Notes under the pieces: model-generated | What the model was told of the DNA's origin: nothing | The model's database searches: none | The model's input: the letters and a program-made list of their open reading frames with translations, nothing else | Part shown: positions 27,567 to 36,833 of the stretch, in pieces | Layout: each line of letters starts with the position of its first letter | Position numbering within the stretch: the stretch's first letter is position 1 | Position numbers and translations under genes: made by a program | Origin: Anaeropeptidivorans aminofermentans | GTDB lineage: Bacteria > Bacillota > Clostridia > Lachnospirales > UBA5962 | Direction of reading: 5' to 3' | DNA length: 64,000 nucleotides | Assembly: GCF_940670685.1 (NCBI RefSeq) | Contig: NZ_OW711693.1 | Span: 2,232,001-2,296,000, forward strand

Positions 27567-27589
27567 TTCTTTTAGAAATCGTGCAAAAA

Positions 27590-28900
27590 TTAATTTATAA
27601 CAAGAGGTGCATTTGATGTTTCAGCTTTTATTTTAACTTTTCTCTGGGCATTGTCAAAGTCTGTACTCTGTGCCTCAACGATGTTTGAATTGTTAATTAT
27701 ATGGTTCATTCCGCTTAAGCCCAGTTTAACATTATTAAGAGAAGTTTGTGCCTTAATGTGATAGCCTAAGTCATGAGCGGAAGGAAGATTCATTACGAAT
27801 TTTCCGTTAGAGGCGTCAAGAACCCATGTGTAATTATTATAAAGCTTAAAATAATCTATATTGATATTCACCGGGCCGTTGCTTGAAGAAAGCTTAAGGT
27901 TTGAAATGTCAAGGCTTGTTGCGTTGATGTTTCCGTTAAAAAGCTCTATGGAAGCGTTTTCTCCTGTAATGTTCAATAATGTTACAGGGCCGTTTCCGCA
28001 GTCTGCCTTTATATTTCTGGCGTGTATATTTTTAAGCTCTGTTCTGCTGTTTATGGCGTTTATAGTAAAATATTCCGCTGCAATTGTAGATACATAGGCG
28101 CTTCCGTTTACGGTTTCAAGCTTTATGTCTTTAAAGAGAGATTCAGGAACATAAGCGTCTATGGCAACAAATTCAAAGGCATCTTCGTCGTAATTAAGAT
28201 AGTATTTATCTCCCAGCTTCATAAGTTCTATGGAAGCACCGTGAACTTTAGGCCTGTAATAAACCTTTGCAGTAATTTTATCTCCGTTATAGCCGTTAAC
28301 CATGATGTCTCCGTTTAAACCTGAAAGATTAAGCTCACAGTATCCTGCTTCCACTTTAAGCTCAAAATTCTTTTCAAAGGAGTTTTTTACATTTCCTGAG
28401 AATGAAGGCGCAGGCCCTCTATATCCGCCGGAAGGAGAGTTTAAGGATTTTGAAATAGCCTCTGCCATATTTGCTGTTTTTTCTGCAACAGTTTCCGCTA
28501 ATTTTTGAAGCCTTGGCTCCATATCCTTTGCGAAGGTATCAAATTTCCTGCCTAAATCATTGGCGAAATCGTCAAGGCCAAGTCCCTGGGAGCCGCTGTT
28601 ACCGCCGGTCGAGGGACCTCTTTGCTGGTTTTGGCTGTATTGGTTCCCATTATATTGGTTTTGATTATAAGAGCCCTCTTGGCCTCCTCTTCCGAAATCA
28701 TTTCTTCTGTTATTTACAGGTGTTGGGCCACCGTCTTCAAAGCTTCCAGCATTGCTCATTCTTGCGCGTTTTTCCTCAACGCTCATTTTTGCCGCTCTTT
28801 CCTGATCGTCAGATGCGGCTTCCATCAGCCTTGCGGCTTCCTCGGCATTTATTTTTCCTTCTTCAAGCATTTTTAATATCATCATTTTTTCGTTAGCCAT
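27590..28900 (-). CDS. DUF4097 beta-strand repeat protein with YvlB-like N-terminus
   Basis: 436 residues. Residues 1-50 (MMILKMLEEGKINAEEAARLMEA) match the short helical SHOCT/YvlB-type N-terminal domain; residues about 55-105 are an Asn/Gln/Gly-rich low-complexity linker; the rest is a DUF4097 right-handed beta repeat with recurrent NG-hydrophobic turns (for example LNGDIMVNGYNGD, NGNINATSLDISN). No signal peptide or membrane helix, so it is probably cytoplasmic or released. Related proteins (YvlB in Bacillus, LiaX in Enterococcus) belong to cell-envelope stress systems, but no LiaR-like regulator or PspC gene is adjacent here. Confidence 0.85.
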   Translation of the reverse strand: MANEKMMILKMLEEGKINAEEAARLMEAASDDQERAAKMSVEEKRARMSNAGSFEDGGPTPVNNRRNDFGRGGQEGSYNQNQYNGNQYSQNQQRGPSTGGNSGSQGLGLDDFANDLGRKFDTFAKDMEPRLQKLAETVAEKTANMAEAISKSLNSPSGGYRGPAPSFSGNVKNSFEKNFELKVEAGYCELNLSGLNGDIMVNGYNGDKITAKVYYRPKVHGASIELMKLGDKYYLNYDEDAFEFVAIDAYVPESLFKDIKLETVNGSAYVSTIAAEYFTINAINSRTELKNIHARNIKADCGNGPVTLLNITGENASIELFNGNINATSLDISNLKLSSSNGPVNINIDYFKLYNNYTWVLDASNGKFVMNLPSAHDLGYHIKAQTSLNNVKLGLSGMNHIINNSNIVEAQSTDFDNAQRKVKIKAETSNAPLVIN

Positions 28901-28989
28901 TGATTGTCCTCCCTGTTATCCTAAAGGAATTCTTATTCGATTATTGCCTTGCTTATAGTAATATACGCATATGGAATTAAAAAGTTAGA

Positions 28990-30099
28990 TTAATTATTTA
29001 ATATTTCCTGAATTCGTTCTCCTGATTTTAAACCGTTGCCGGAAATTACAATTATTATTTCATCGCTTTCTTTTAATATGCCCTTTTCCATAAGCTGAAG
29101 GGCTCCTGCTACGGTGGCGGCAGAAGTAGGCTCTATATAATATCCCTTTTTCAATATAAATTTAAGAGCTTCTTTGATTTCCTCTTCTTTTACGCTTAGA
29201 ACGGCTCCTTCGGATAATTTAATTCCTTCTGATATTTCTGCGGCCTTTACAGGCTCTGATATGGAAGTGCCTTCTGCTATGGTAGGCTCTGGAATAAAGT
29301 CTTCATTAATTTCTTTAAACATTCTGTAAATAGGATTGCAGTTTGCAGGCTGTACTGCAAATATCTTAGGAAGCTTTTTTATTTCTCCGCTTTCCAGAAG
29401 CTCTGTAAATCCTTTTATAAGCCCTAAAACAAGGCTTCCTGCACCGCAGGGAACGATGATGTTTTCAGGCTCTTTAAAATTATTTTGCTCCCAAAGCTCA
29501 TAGGCTATGGATTTAGTCCCTTCCGTAAATAAAGGATGCCAGTTATGCCCCGCATAAGCTTTGTCAAATTTCTGGGCAGCATATGCAACGTCGCTCCTGC
29601 TGCCTTTTATTTCATTAATATCTGCGCCGTAAGCCTTGGCCTGCAGAATTTTTCCCGATGAATTACCGTGAGGAACGTACAAGGCACATTTGAGCCCTCC
29701 GAGGGCGCAATAGCCTGCTACCGAAGCCGCGGCGTTTCCTGAGCTGTCTTCTGTAAAAAATCCGGCATTGTAATTATTTAAATAATTGATTACCATTACG
29801 GTTCCCCTATCTTTAAAGGAACCGGTAGGCATAAGATATTCAAGCTTAAGGCGTATATTGTAATTTTCATAATTAAGCCTTGCAAGCGGCGTAAGGCCCT
29901 CATTATAAGAAATAAGCGCCTCATCTTTTTTCAGAGGATAGGCCGCATCATAGCGCCACATGTTGAGCCTTTCAGATTTAATATCCTTCTTTGTGAACTT
30001 AAACTTATCCTTAAGCACAATATATCCGCCGCAGTCACATTTCCATCTTAACTCGCCAAAATCATATTCTTTTCCGCATGTTCTGCATAAAAACTTCAT
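28990..30099 (-). CDS. Threonine-synthase-like PLP enzyme
   Basis: Fold-type II pyridoxal phosphate enzyme, 369 residues from the ATG at 30099, which has GGAGG seven bases upstream; an ATG at 30117 lacks such a site. It begins with a zinc-ribbon-like C-x2-C...C-x-C segment (FLCRTCGKEYDF, KCDCGG), found in threonine synthases of the archaeal/actinobacterial class. The PLP Lys is in PTGSFKDRG, and the phosphate loop is PCGAGS. Threonine synthase is the likeliest role, converting O-phosphohomoserine to threonine, but other TS-like beta-family enzymes cannot be excluded. No other threonine genes are nearby. Confidence 0.82.
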   Translation of the reverse strand: MKFLCRTCGKEYDFGELRWKCDCGGYIVLKDKFKFTKKDIKSERLNMWRYDAAYPLKKDEALISYNEGLTPLARLNYENYNIRLKLEYLMPTGSFKDRGTVMVINYLNNYNAGFFTEDSSGNAAASVAGYCALGGLKCALYVPHGNSSGKILQAKAYGADINEIKGSRSDVAYAAQKFDKAYAGHNWHPLFTEGTKSIAYELWEQNNFKEPENIIVPCGAGSLVLGLIKGFTELLESGEIKKLPKIFAVQPANCNPIYRMFKEINEDFIPEPTIAEGTSISEPVKAAEISEGIKLSEGAVLSVKEEEIKEALKFILKKGYYIEPTSAATVAGALQLMEKGILKESDEIIIVISGNGLKSGERIQEILNN

Positions 30100-30232
30100 A
30101 GCCCTGCCTCCGTTCATTTCTTATAATAAAATAAGAATATGTCAATTACATAAAGATGTCAATGATACTTATTTAATGCAAAAGATAAATCCATAAAGCG
30201 TTTGCCTTTCGCCTAAAACAGTCTTTTGGCAA

Positions 30233-30314
30233 GGCATCTGTCGGAAAATACCAAAATCCCATTGAAACTTCGAGTACCTTTGCATTTTATCCAAAATGAA
30301 TTCAGATAAAATGC
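30233..30314. repeat. Repeat family 3, copy 2
   Basis: TTTTGGCAAGGCA, TTGAAACTT, then GCATTTTATC/GATAAAATGC around CAAAATGAATTCA, matching the order of the copy at 27313-27401. It occupies the 330-base gap upstream of the threonine-synthase-like gene. Confidence 0.45.
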
Positions 30315-30385
30315 ATAAATCTGCGACGCTAAAGCCTAAAATTTGATGTACATTTTTCATGGACTTGTCGTAATGAGTGCTTAAA

Positions 30386-30420
30386 TAAAAAACAAAAAGC
30401 TTCGGGAATTCCCGAAGCTT
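30386..30420 (-). terminator. Terminator of the marR-exporter operon
   Basis: Perfect 12-bp palindrome AAGCTTCGGGAA/TTCCCGAAGCTT followed by TTGTTTTTTATTT on the minus strand, ten bases after the stop of the last gene. Confidence 0.85.
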
Positions 30421-30429
30421 CTTACTTTT

Positions 30430-32307
30430 CTACGAAAGCTCAAACATACCTGTATAAAGCTTATAATATCTGCCTTTTTCCTTCAGGAGCTCGCTGTGGT
30501 CTCCTCTTTCTATAATTTCTCCGTTTTCCATAACCATAATGGCGTTGGCGTTTCTAACGGTGGAGAGCCTGTGAGCGATTACAAATACGGTTCTTCCTTT
30601 CATCAGCTGATTCATGCCTTCTTCTATAAGGAATTCAGTCCTTGTGTCTATGGAGCTTGTGGCCTCATCAAGAACAAGCACTGGGGGATTTGCAACCGCC
30701 GCCCTTGCTATGGATAAAAGCTGCCTTTGGCCTTGGCTTAAGCTTCCGCCGTCATCTGTAATATAGGTATTATAGCCTTCCGGCATATATTTGATAAAGG
30801 AATGGGCGTTGGCAAGCTTTGCAGCAGCAACCACTTCTTCATCTGTTGCGTCAAGCCTTCCATAACGTATATTATCGAATATGGTTCCCGAAAATAAATG
30901 AGTGTCCTGTAAAACCATGCCGAGGGAGCGTCTTAAGTCGGCCTTTTTAATTTTATTTATATTGATTCCGTCATAACGTATTCTGCCGTCTGGCACATCA
31001 TAGAACCTATTGAGAAGATTTGTTATGGTGGTTTTACCGGCTCCTGTAGAGCCTACAAAGGCAATTTTCTGCCCCGGTTTTGCATAAAGGCTTATTTCCT
31101 TTAAGACTGTTTTATTTTCTTCATAACCGAAAACAACATCTGTAAAGGTAACATCTCCCTTTAGAAGGGTATAAAGCTCTTTTCCTTCCTGGGGATTTTT
31201 CCATGCCCATGTTCCTGTCTGCTCGTCTACTTCTTCGATTTTTCCGTCTTCAGATACTTTAACATTTACTAAAGTAACAAAGCCTTCATCCGTTTCAGGC
31301 TCCTGATCAAGAACCTCAAATATTCTTTCCGCTCCGGCTATTGCCTGAAGAATAGAGTTAAACTGCTGGGATATTTGATTTATAGGCTGGCTGAAGCTTC
31401 TTGTATACTGTAAAAATGATGCAAGAGAACCTAAGTCGAAGCCGAATCTTATGGAATATATGGCCCCAAGCATAGCTGTTACGGCATAAAGCACATAAGA
31501 TAAATTCACCAGAACAGGCATCATGAGATTTGCAAAGGTATTGGCCCCGCAGGCGGAAGCAAAAAGCTCATCATTCAGTTTTTCAAAATTGTCCTTTGAT
31601 ACTTCCTCATAATTAAATACCTTTACAACCTTCTGGCCTTCTATCATTTCTTCAACGTATCCGTTAAGGTTTCCTACGGATTTCTGCTGCCTGCCGAAAT
31701 AAAACCGGCTTCTTTTTCCAAGACCCTTTACGGCATTAAGCATTACAAAAAGCATTGCAACTACAATAAGCGTAAGCACAGGGCTCAGCAGAAGCATTGA
31801 GATGAATACCCCTACGGCCATTACAACGGAATTTATAAACTGTATACTGCTTTGGCCAAGCAATTCCCTTAGGGCATCCGTATCGCTTGTAAACCGGCTC
31901 ATGATTTCCCCGTGGGTTCTCGAATCAAAATATTTAAGGGGCAATGTCTGCAAATGGCTGAATAAGTCGGTACGTATTTTATAAAGTGCAGTCGTTGCTA
32001 CCTTTACCATGATTCTGTTATAAACAAAAGTTGCAATTGCTCCTGCAGCATAGATACAGCCCATAATCATAAGAGCGTTTATAAATCCGCTTAAATCGGG
32101 ATTTTCATGCTTTACATAAGGAAGTATATAGTTATTGATAAGAGGCTTTAAAAAATACGTTCCTGCAATCTGTGCCCCGGAGCTTATCAGAACAAACAGG
32201 AGAACAAGGCTTAGATACAGTTCAAATCCGCTTAAATAGCTGAAAATTCTTTTTATTGTCTTAATAGGATTTTTAGGCTTTTCAAATTTCTTTCCTTCTC
32301 GCGCCAT
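30430..32307 (-). CDS. ABC exporter half-transporter, heterodimer subunit with canonical Walker B Glu
   Basis: 625 residues: a basic N-terminal tail, six predicted membrane helices (about 30-330), and an ATPase domain with VGSTGAGKTT (Walker A), signature LSQGQRQLLSIARAA (degenerate at the third position) and VLVLDEATSSID. The upstream gene supplies LSGGQ and an Asp in place of the catalytic Glu. Start ATG overlaps the final A of the preceding stop, a sign of translational coupling. The MarR regulator at the head of the operon suggests substrate-induced multidrug or toxic-compound efflux. Substrate unknown. Confidence 0.92.
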   Translation of the reverse strand: MAREGKKFEKPKNPIKTIKRIFSYLSGFELYLSLVLLFVLISSGAQIAGTYFLKPLINNYILPYVKHENPDLSGFINALMIMGCIYAAGAIATFVYNRIMVKVATTALYKIRTDLFSHLQTLPLKYFDSRTHGEIMSRFTSDTDALRELLGQSSIQFINSVVMAVGVFISMLLLSPVLTLIVVAMLFVMLNAVKGLGKRSRFYFGRQQKSVGNLNGYVEEMIEGQKVVKVFNYEEVSKDNFEKLNDELFASACGANTFANLMMPVLVNLSYVLYAVTAMLGAIYSIRFGFDLGSLASFLQYTRSFSQPINQISQQFNSILQAIAGAERIFEVLDQEPETDEGFVTLVNVKVSEDGKIEEVDEQTGTWAWKNPQEGKELYTLLKGDVTFTDVVFGYEENKTVLKEISLYAKPGQKIAFVGSTGAGKTTITNLLNRFYDVPDGRIRYDGININKIKKADLRRSLGMVLQDTHLFSGTIFDNIRYGRLDATDEEVVAAAKLANAHSFIKYMPEGYNTYITDDGGSLSQGQRQLLSIARAAVANPPVLVLDEATSSIDTRTEFLIEEGMNQLMKGRTVFVIAHRLSTVRNANAIMVMENGEIIERGDHSELLKEKGRYYKLYTGMFELS

Positions 32308-34031
32308 TAAGCCTCCTCCTTCATTTGAGAATGATATATTTCTCTGTAAACTTCGCTTTTTTCCATAAGAGTCTCATGATTTCCTTCCGTTTCAATCTTT
32401 CCGTCATTCATAACGAATATTTTATCGCAGTCCATAATGGAAGAAATCCTCTGGGCTATGATAATAGAAGTCATATCCCTAAGATTTTTTCTAAGGGCAG
32501 CTCTTATGGCGCTGTCTGTAGCCGTATCAACAGCACTTGTACTGTCGTCTAAAATAATTATTTTCGGTTTTTTAATCAGGGCCCTTGCGATACAAAGCCT
32601 TTGCTTCTGGCCGCCGGAAAGGTTAACCCCGCCCTGCTCTATCCACGTATCGTAGCCGTTTGGAAAGCTCATGATAAAATCATGAGCCTGAGCTGCTTTA
32701 CAGGCTTCTATAATTTCCTCATCGGTGGCGTTTTTGTCGCCCCATCTTAAGTTTTCCTTTATGGTGCCGGAGAAAAGAACGTTTTTCTGCAATACCATTG
32801 AAACCGATTCTCTTAAGGCTTCAAGGTCATAGTCTTTTACGTCTATGCCCCCTACTTTTACTTTTCCCTTATGAACATCGTAAAGCCTTGGTATAAGCTG
32901 TACAAGGGTGGTTTTTCCCGAACCTGTTCCGCCGATAATTCCGATGCTTTCTCCGGAGTTTATATGAATATTGATGTCTTCAAGGATATACTCTTCTGCA
33001 TTTTCATTATAGGAAAAATAAGCATTTTCAAACTCTACCGAGCCGTTGGGTATGTTTTTTAAAGGACTATTGTTATTTCTAATTTCCGGCTCTTCATTAA
33101 TTACTTCTGCGATACGTTCTACGGAAGCTCTTGAAATAGAAAGCTGTACAAAAGCCATGGAAAGCATCATAAGAGACATTAATATCTGCGTAACATAGCT
33201 TATAAAGCTCATTAATTCTCCCGTTAGCATATTGCCTAGAATAATCATATTGCCGCCGAACCAGAATATGGCAATCATACAGCCGTACATAACAAACTGC
33301 ATGGTAGGCATCATAAAATTAAGAACTCTTTCGGCAGAGGCTTGGGCATCTCTAACGTTTCCCGCAATTTTTCTGAACTTTTCATTTTCAAAAGTTTCTC
33401 GTACAAACGCTTTTACGGTACGGATACCTATGATATTTTCCTGCACAGTAGAGTTCAAATTGTCATACTGCTTAAGCATTTTTTGAAATCTCACAAAAGC
33501 ATTTTTTATTATAAGCACTAAAGAAATTATGAGAATAGGAACAGCAATGGCAAAAATAAACGTAAGGCTTGAATTTATGGAAAAGGCCATAAAAATAGCG
33601 CATATAAACATTATCGGGGCCCTTACCAAAAGCCTTAGGCTTATCATAACCGCATTCTGGGTATTGTTTGTGTCGGTGGTTATTCTTGTTATAAGGGAAG
33701 CTGTACTGAATTTATCTATGTTGGAAAAAGAAAAATCTTGTATTTTTCCGAAAATGGCCTTTCTTACTTCTTTGGAAAATCCTGTTCCGGCAACGGCTGC
33801 AAATCTCGCAGAAAGCCCGCCGAAAACAAGAGACAAAATAGCCATAAGTATCATGAGCATTCCCATTTTAACAATATAATTCATATCCTGCTGGGCTATA
33901 CCTATATCAATAATGCCGGCCATTATTCTGGGTATGGAAACTTCAAGAAGAACTTCCAGTATTACTGTTAAAGGCGCCAATATAGCGAAAAGTTTATATT
34001 TTTTTAAATAGGGAAGAAGGGTTTTGATCAT
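32307..34031 (-). CDS. ABC exporter half-transporter, heterodimer subunit with degenerate Walker B
   Basis: 574 residues, six predicted membrane helices then an ATPase domain with IGGTGSGKTT, signature LSGGQKQRLCIARAL and IIILDDSTSAVD, in which Asp takes the place of the catalytic Glu. Together with the downstream gene it repeats the asymmetric-site arrangement of the exporter at 10053-13935, although the two pairs are clearly different in sequence. It overlaps the end of the marR gene by four bases. Confidence 0.92.
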   Translation of the reverse strand: MIKTLLPYLKKYKLFAILAPLTVILEVLLEVSIPRIMAGIIDIGIAQQDMNYIVKMGMLMILMAILSLVFGGLSARFAAVAGTGFSKEVRKAIFGKIQDFSFSNIDKFSTASLITRITTDTNNTQNAVMISLRLLVRAPIMFICAIFMAFSINSSLTFIFAIAVPILIISLVLIIKNAFVRFQKMLKQYDNLNSTVQENIIGIRTVKAFVRETFENEKFRKIAGNVRDAQASAERVLNFMMPTMQFVMYGCMIAIFWFGGNMIILGNMLTGELMSFISYVTQILMSLMMLSMAFVQLSISRASVERIAEVINEEPEIRNNNSPLKNIPNGSVEFENAYFSYNENAEEYILEDINIHINSGESIGIIGGTGSGKTTLVQLIPRLYDVHKGKVKVGGIDVKDYDLEALRESVSMVLQKNVLFSGTIKENLRWGDKNATDEEIIEACKAAQAHDFIMSFPNGYDTWIEQGGVNLSGGQKQRLCIARALIKKPKIIILDDSTSAVDTATDSAIRAALRKNLRDMTSIIIAQRISSIMDCDKIFVMNDGKIETEGNHETLMEKSEVYREIYHSQMKEEA

Positions 34032-34555
34032 TCTTCGTTTCTCCTTTCTTTTTCTGCCATCATACCCTCTAAAGCCTTGAAAGAAATCATATCATTGCCC
34101 TCCGGGTCGTAAAACTCTGTATTTCGGATATTTTTAATCATTTTGCTTAGCAGAGCCTTTATTGCATCAAGCTCTTTGTCTGAAAAATCCTTAAGCATAG
34201 CCTCCTCTACCTCTTGAATCATGGTGTTTCCCACCTTGGATATTTCAACTCCTCTTTCGGTTAAGCGTATTCGGTTTTTACGCAAGTTCTCTTGGTCTGT
34301 CTCTTTTATAATGAGTCCGGCCTTTTCCATACGTTTTGTTGAAATGGCTACCGTAGTGGGCGTAATCATAAGCTCTTTCGCAATTTCAGCCTGAGTGCAT
34401 TCCGGGTGAAGGTCTATATAATCCAAAATAGGAAGCTGCCCCATATGTATGGAAAGGGTGCCTGATATTCTGTGAAAAATAGTACGCCTTACTGCGCCAA
34501 GATACATCATGAGCATATTTATTTCTTTTTTCTTGTTTTTATTGTAACAATTCAT
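34028..34555 (-). CDS. MarR-family transcriptional regulator
   Basis: 175-residue winged-helix repressor. The recognition region is CTQAEIAKELMITPTTVAISTKRMEKAGLI followed by the wing DQENLRKNRIRLTERG, typical of MarR. An extra acidic, Met-rich tail of about 40 residues follows the dimerisation helix. First gene of the operon, with AAAGGGG eight bases upstream of the ATG. A perfect inverted repeat that overlaps the operon's -10 box is the obvious autoregulatory operator. Ligand unknown. Confidence 0.93.
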   Translation of the reverse strand: MNCYNKNKKKEINMLMMYLGAVRRTIFHRISGTLSIHMGQLPILDYIDLHPECTQAEIAKELMITPTTVAISTKRMEKAGLIIKETDQENLRKNRIRLTERGVEISKVGNTMIQEVEEAMLKDFSDKELDAIKALLSKMIKNIRNTEFYDPEGNDMISFKALEGMMAEKERRNEE

Positions 34556-34580
34556 ATTAAAAACCCCTTTGATAGCCGGC

Positions 34581-34604
34581 TAATTGTTAGCCGTTTAACA
34601 ATTA
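34581..34604 (-). promoter_or_regulatory. Candidate MarR operator
   Basis: Perfect inverted repeat TAATTGTTA/TAACAATTA with a six-base centre. It covers four bases of the -10 element and lies just upstream of marR, so a bound dimer would occlude RNA polymerase. Confidence 0.75.
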
Positions 34605-34629
34605 TATACAGAATATACTTAACTGTCAA
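34601..34629 (-). promoter_or_regulatory. Consensus promoter of the marR-exporter operon
   Basis: Perfect TTGACA (34624-34629), 17-base spacer and perfect TATAAT (34601-34606) on the minus strand. Confidence 0.9.
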
Positions 34630-34654
34630 TATGTTTTTTACAGGCAGCATAGCT

Positions 34655-34769
34655 TTAAGGTAGTAACAAAAATCTTTTTTTATAAATAGCTCGAATATAA
34701 TAGAAACACTTGCATTAAGCCATTCAAATTACACGGTTTTTATTACTGTAATTAAATTATTTTACTATA
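34655..34769. repeat. MITE-like repeat 1, long form, left end degraded
   Basis: Shares GTAACAAAAATCTTTTTTTATAAA, the central AAGCCATTCAAAT block and GGTTTTTATTACTGTAATTAAAT...TTTACTATA right end with the copy at 11968-12097. Lies between marR and the dehydratase-activator terminator. Confidence 0.65.
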
Positions 34770-34829
34770 TTAGGCATACGTATTTTTAGGATTCACTTAT
34801 TAATACCTAAAATATACGGTTAAATCACT

Positions 34830-34867
34830 AAAAAAGCCTGAAATGAAATTTCATTTCAGGCTTTTTA
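34830..34867 (-). terminator. Terminator of the dehydratase operon
   Basis: AAAAAGCCTGAAATGAAA pairs perfectly with its complement; A and T runs on both sides would let it act in both directions. It begins 18 bases after the activator stop codon. Confidence 0.85.
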
Positions 34868-34885
34868 TTTTGAAATATTATTATA

Positions 34886-35659
34886 CTATTTAAATCCAAA
34901 CATTGCCGCTCCTATGGCACCTGCATAGCTTGAATCAGCATGGGTAACGATATTGTATCCTGTTATTTCGGAAACCGTATCAACTACCCTTTGGGACCTG
35001 GCAAGGCCTCCCGTCATTAAAAACAGCTCGTTTTTATCCGGCTGAAGTTTACTTAGCATTTGTGCTATTCTCGCCCCTATAGAACGTAATACGCCGTTTA
35101 ATATTAAGCTTCTGTCAACGCTTGAAGAAACAAGCCCTATAATTTCTGACTCTGCAAATACGGTGCACATGCTGTTTATATTCACATACTCATTCGTTTG
35201 CAGGAAATTATCTATTTCTCCGATGGGGATGTCCAGGGTTTGACATGCCATATCGAGAAATCTTCCTGTTCCTGCCGCGCATTTATCATTCATAAAAAAT
35301 GACATGGCTTTCTTATTCCTGATTTTTATTACCTTGCAGTCTTGGCCGCCAATATCTATAATTCCGCCGATTTCAGGATTCAGGTAAATGCCCCCCACAG
35401 AATGGGCGCTGATTTCCGTAAGAGTTTTTTCCGCAAAATCAATGCTTTCCCTGCCATATCCTGTGGAAACCATAAGGCAGTCCTCCATGGAAAGGCCATT
35501 TTTTTCAAGAACAGCTTCTACAATATTTTCGGCAATCTTTGAAGGCTGCCAGCCGGATTTTACAATTGCCCTGTCCAAAACATTTTCTTTGTCTAATAAG
35601 GCAACCTTGCAAAAGGTTGAGCCTGAATCTATTCCAATGCTGTATTTATACATTTTCAC
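34886..35659 (-). CDS. 2-hydroxyacyl-CoA dehydratase activator (BadF/HgdC-type ATPase)
   Basis: ASKHA-fold ATPase that injects an electron into 2-hydroxyacyl-CoA dehydratases in an ATP-driven step. 257 residues. The N-terminal phosphate loop is GIDSGSTFCKVAL, the adenosine region is MTGGLARS, and the two cysteines that ligate the inter-subunit 4Fe-4S cluster in HgdC-type activators are seen in NDKCAAGTGRF and NSMCTVFAESE. It follows the dehydratase gene by seven bases. The pair resembles YjiL/YjiM as well as true amino-acid-fermentation enzymes, so the substrate is open. Confidence 0.92.
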   Translation of the reverse strand: MKMYKYSIGIDSGSTFCKVALLDKENVLDRAIVKSGWQPSKIAENIVEAVLEKNGLSMEDCLMVSTGYGRESIDFAEKTLTEISAHSVGGIYLNPEIGGIIDIGGQDCKVIKIRNKKAMSFFMNDKCAAGTGRFLDMACQTLDIPIGEIDNFLQTNEYVNINSMCTVFAESEIIGLVSSSVDRSLILNGVLRSIGARIAQMLSKLQPDKNELFLMTGGLARSQRVVDTVSEITGYNIVTHADSSYAGAIGAAMFGFK

Positions 35660-35666
35660 ACCACCG

Positions 35667-36833
35667 CTACAGCATCTCTATAAATGCAGATATTCTTGTT
35701 TTAAGCTGGGCAACGTCCGAATTTGAATAATCTGTTTCAAGACTAATAAAAGGCATTCCCATGCTGTCCATAAGCCTTCTTATGGATTCGGTTTCAATAT
35801 TATATGTATGGCAGGCCTGTAAATTCACTTCGATTACACCGTCTGCCTTAAATCTATCGCAAAGCTTCCTTAAAAGGTCATATCTTCTTGTATCAGGGGT
35901 CATTACAGAACAGCCGATATTTAAGTATTTTTCCGCTATGACCTCATATGGGTCTCTTGCTTCATCTTCGTCTACAAGGTCCTCCACAGATTTCGCTCCG
36001 GTGCAGTTTTCATAGGCTACAACTACGCCGCCGCCTTCTTCTATAAGAGGAACCACCTTATTCATCATTCCGCCGATAGGACAGCCTGTAATCAGGATTC
36101 TCTTGCTTTTTTCCGATACTTTTCTTACGCCGCTTTCATATTCTTCTTTTATTTTATCGATGGTTGTTCTTAAGGATTCCAGCTTTTTCTCATGGTCAAA
36201 TTTAAACTGAACGCCAAATAAAACCTGGATTTGCTCCATTCCCGTCATAGGCGGCGGACACAGGGCGCTTAAACCGTAAAGCTCTTTTAGAAGCCTTCTT
36301 TCTTCATTTTTATCTTTTATGGCTTTTCTTATGTCCTCTTCGGTAATTGTTACGTTAAATTCTCTTTCAACAACTTCTTTAAGAATGCGAACTTCTTCAA
36401 GCCACATCTTTTTAGCCATTTCGGTGTCCTGTCTGTGAGGGAGATTCATAACATGAACATTTTTTATTTCGCCTAAAAGCTCGTACATTTTCTTTTTTCC
36501 ATCGCAAGTAGTCTCCCCCACTACTAAATCGGAAAAATACATATACGGGCATTTTTGAGTGGCGGCAAATCCATAGCTTGCTTTTATAAGGGGGCATAAA
36601 TTCCTTGGAAGAACTGCCTCAGCCTCAGGAATTGTCTCCTCGTTTGTAGAGCAAAGACCTACGGGTATTGCTCCTGCTGCCATGAATATTTCTGTCGGAG
36701 TATAGGTGCAGAAAGTGCCTACGACCTTTTTCCCCTGATCTTTAAGCTCCTTCATTTCCAGAAAGCCTTTTTTCCTCTGGTCTCCAAAGGTTTCAAATAT
36801 CTCCGGTAAAGTATTATTTGTCAAAAATCTCAC
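35667..36833 (-). CDS. 2-hydroxyacyl-CoA dehydratase family protein (HgdB/YjiM-like)
   Basis: 388-residue iron-sulfur protein of the D-component family. The cluster-ligand cysteines are visible in PRNLCPLIKASYGF, GETTCDGKKKMYE and NLQACHTYNIE, with the family motif GCPIGG and YENCTGAKS. Classical dehydratases are heterodimers of two related subunits; only one is present here, followed by its activator, as in YjiM/YjiL-type pairs whose physiological reaction is poorly defined. I therefore do not assign a substrate. ATG at 36833 with an AGAGGTGAG ribosome site. Confidence 0.9.
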   Translation of the reverse strand: MRFLTNNTLPEIFETFGDQRKKGFLEMKELKDQGKKVVGTFCTYTPTEIFMAAGAIPVGLCSTNEETIPEAEAVLPRNLCPLIKASYGFAATQKCPYMYFSDLVVGETTCDGKKKMYELLGEIKNVHVMNLPHRQDTEMAKKMWLEEVRILKEVVEREFNVTITEEDIRKAIKDKNEERRLLKELYGLSALCPPPMTGMEQIQVLFGVQFKFDHEKKLESLRTTIDKIKEEYESGVRKVSEKSKRILITGCPIGGMMNKVVPLIEEGGGVVVAYENCTGAKSVEDLVDEDEARDPYEVIAEKYLNIGCSVMTPDTRRYDLLRKLCDRFKADGVIEVNLQACHTYNIETESIRRLMDSMGMPFISLETDYSNSDVAQLKTRISAFIEML

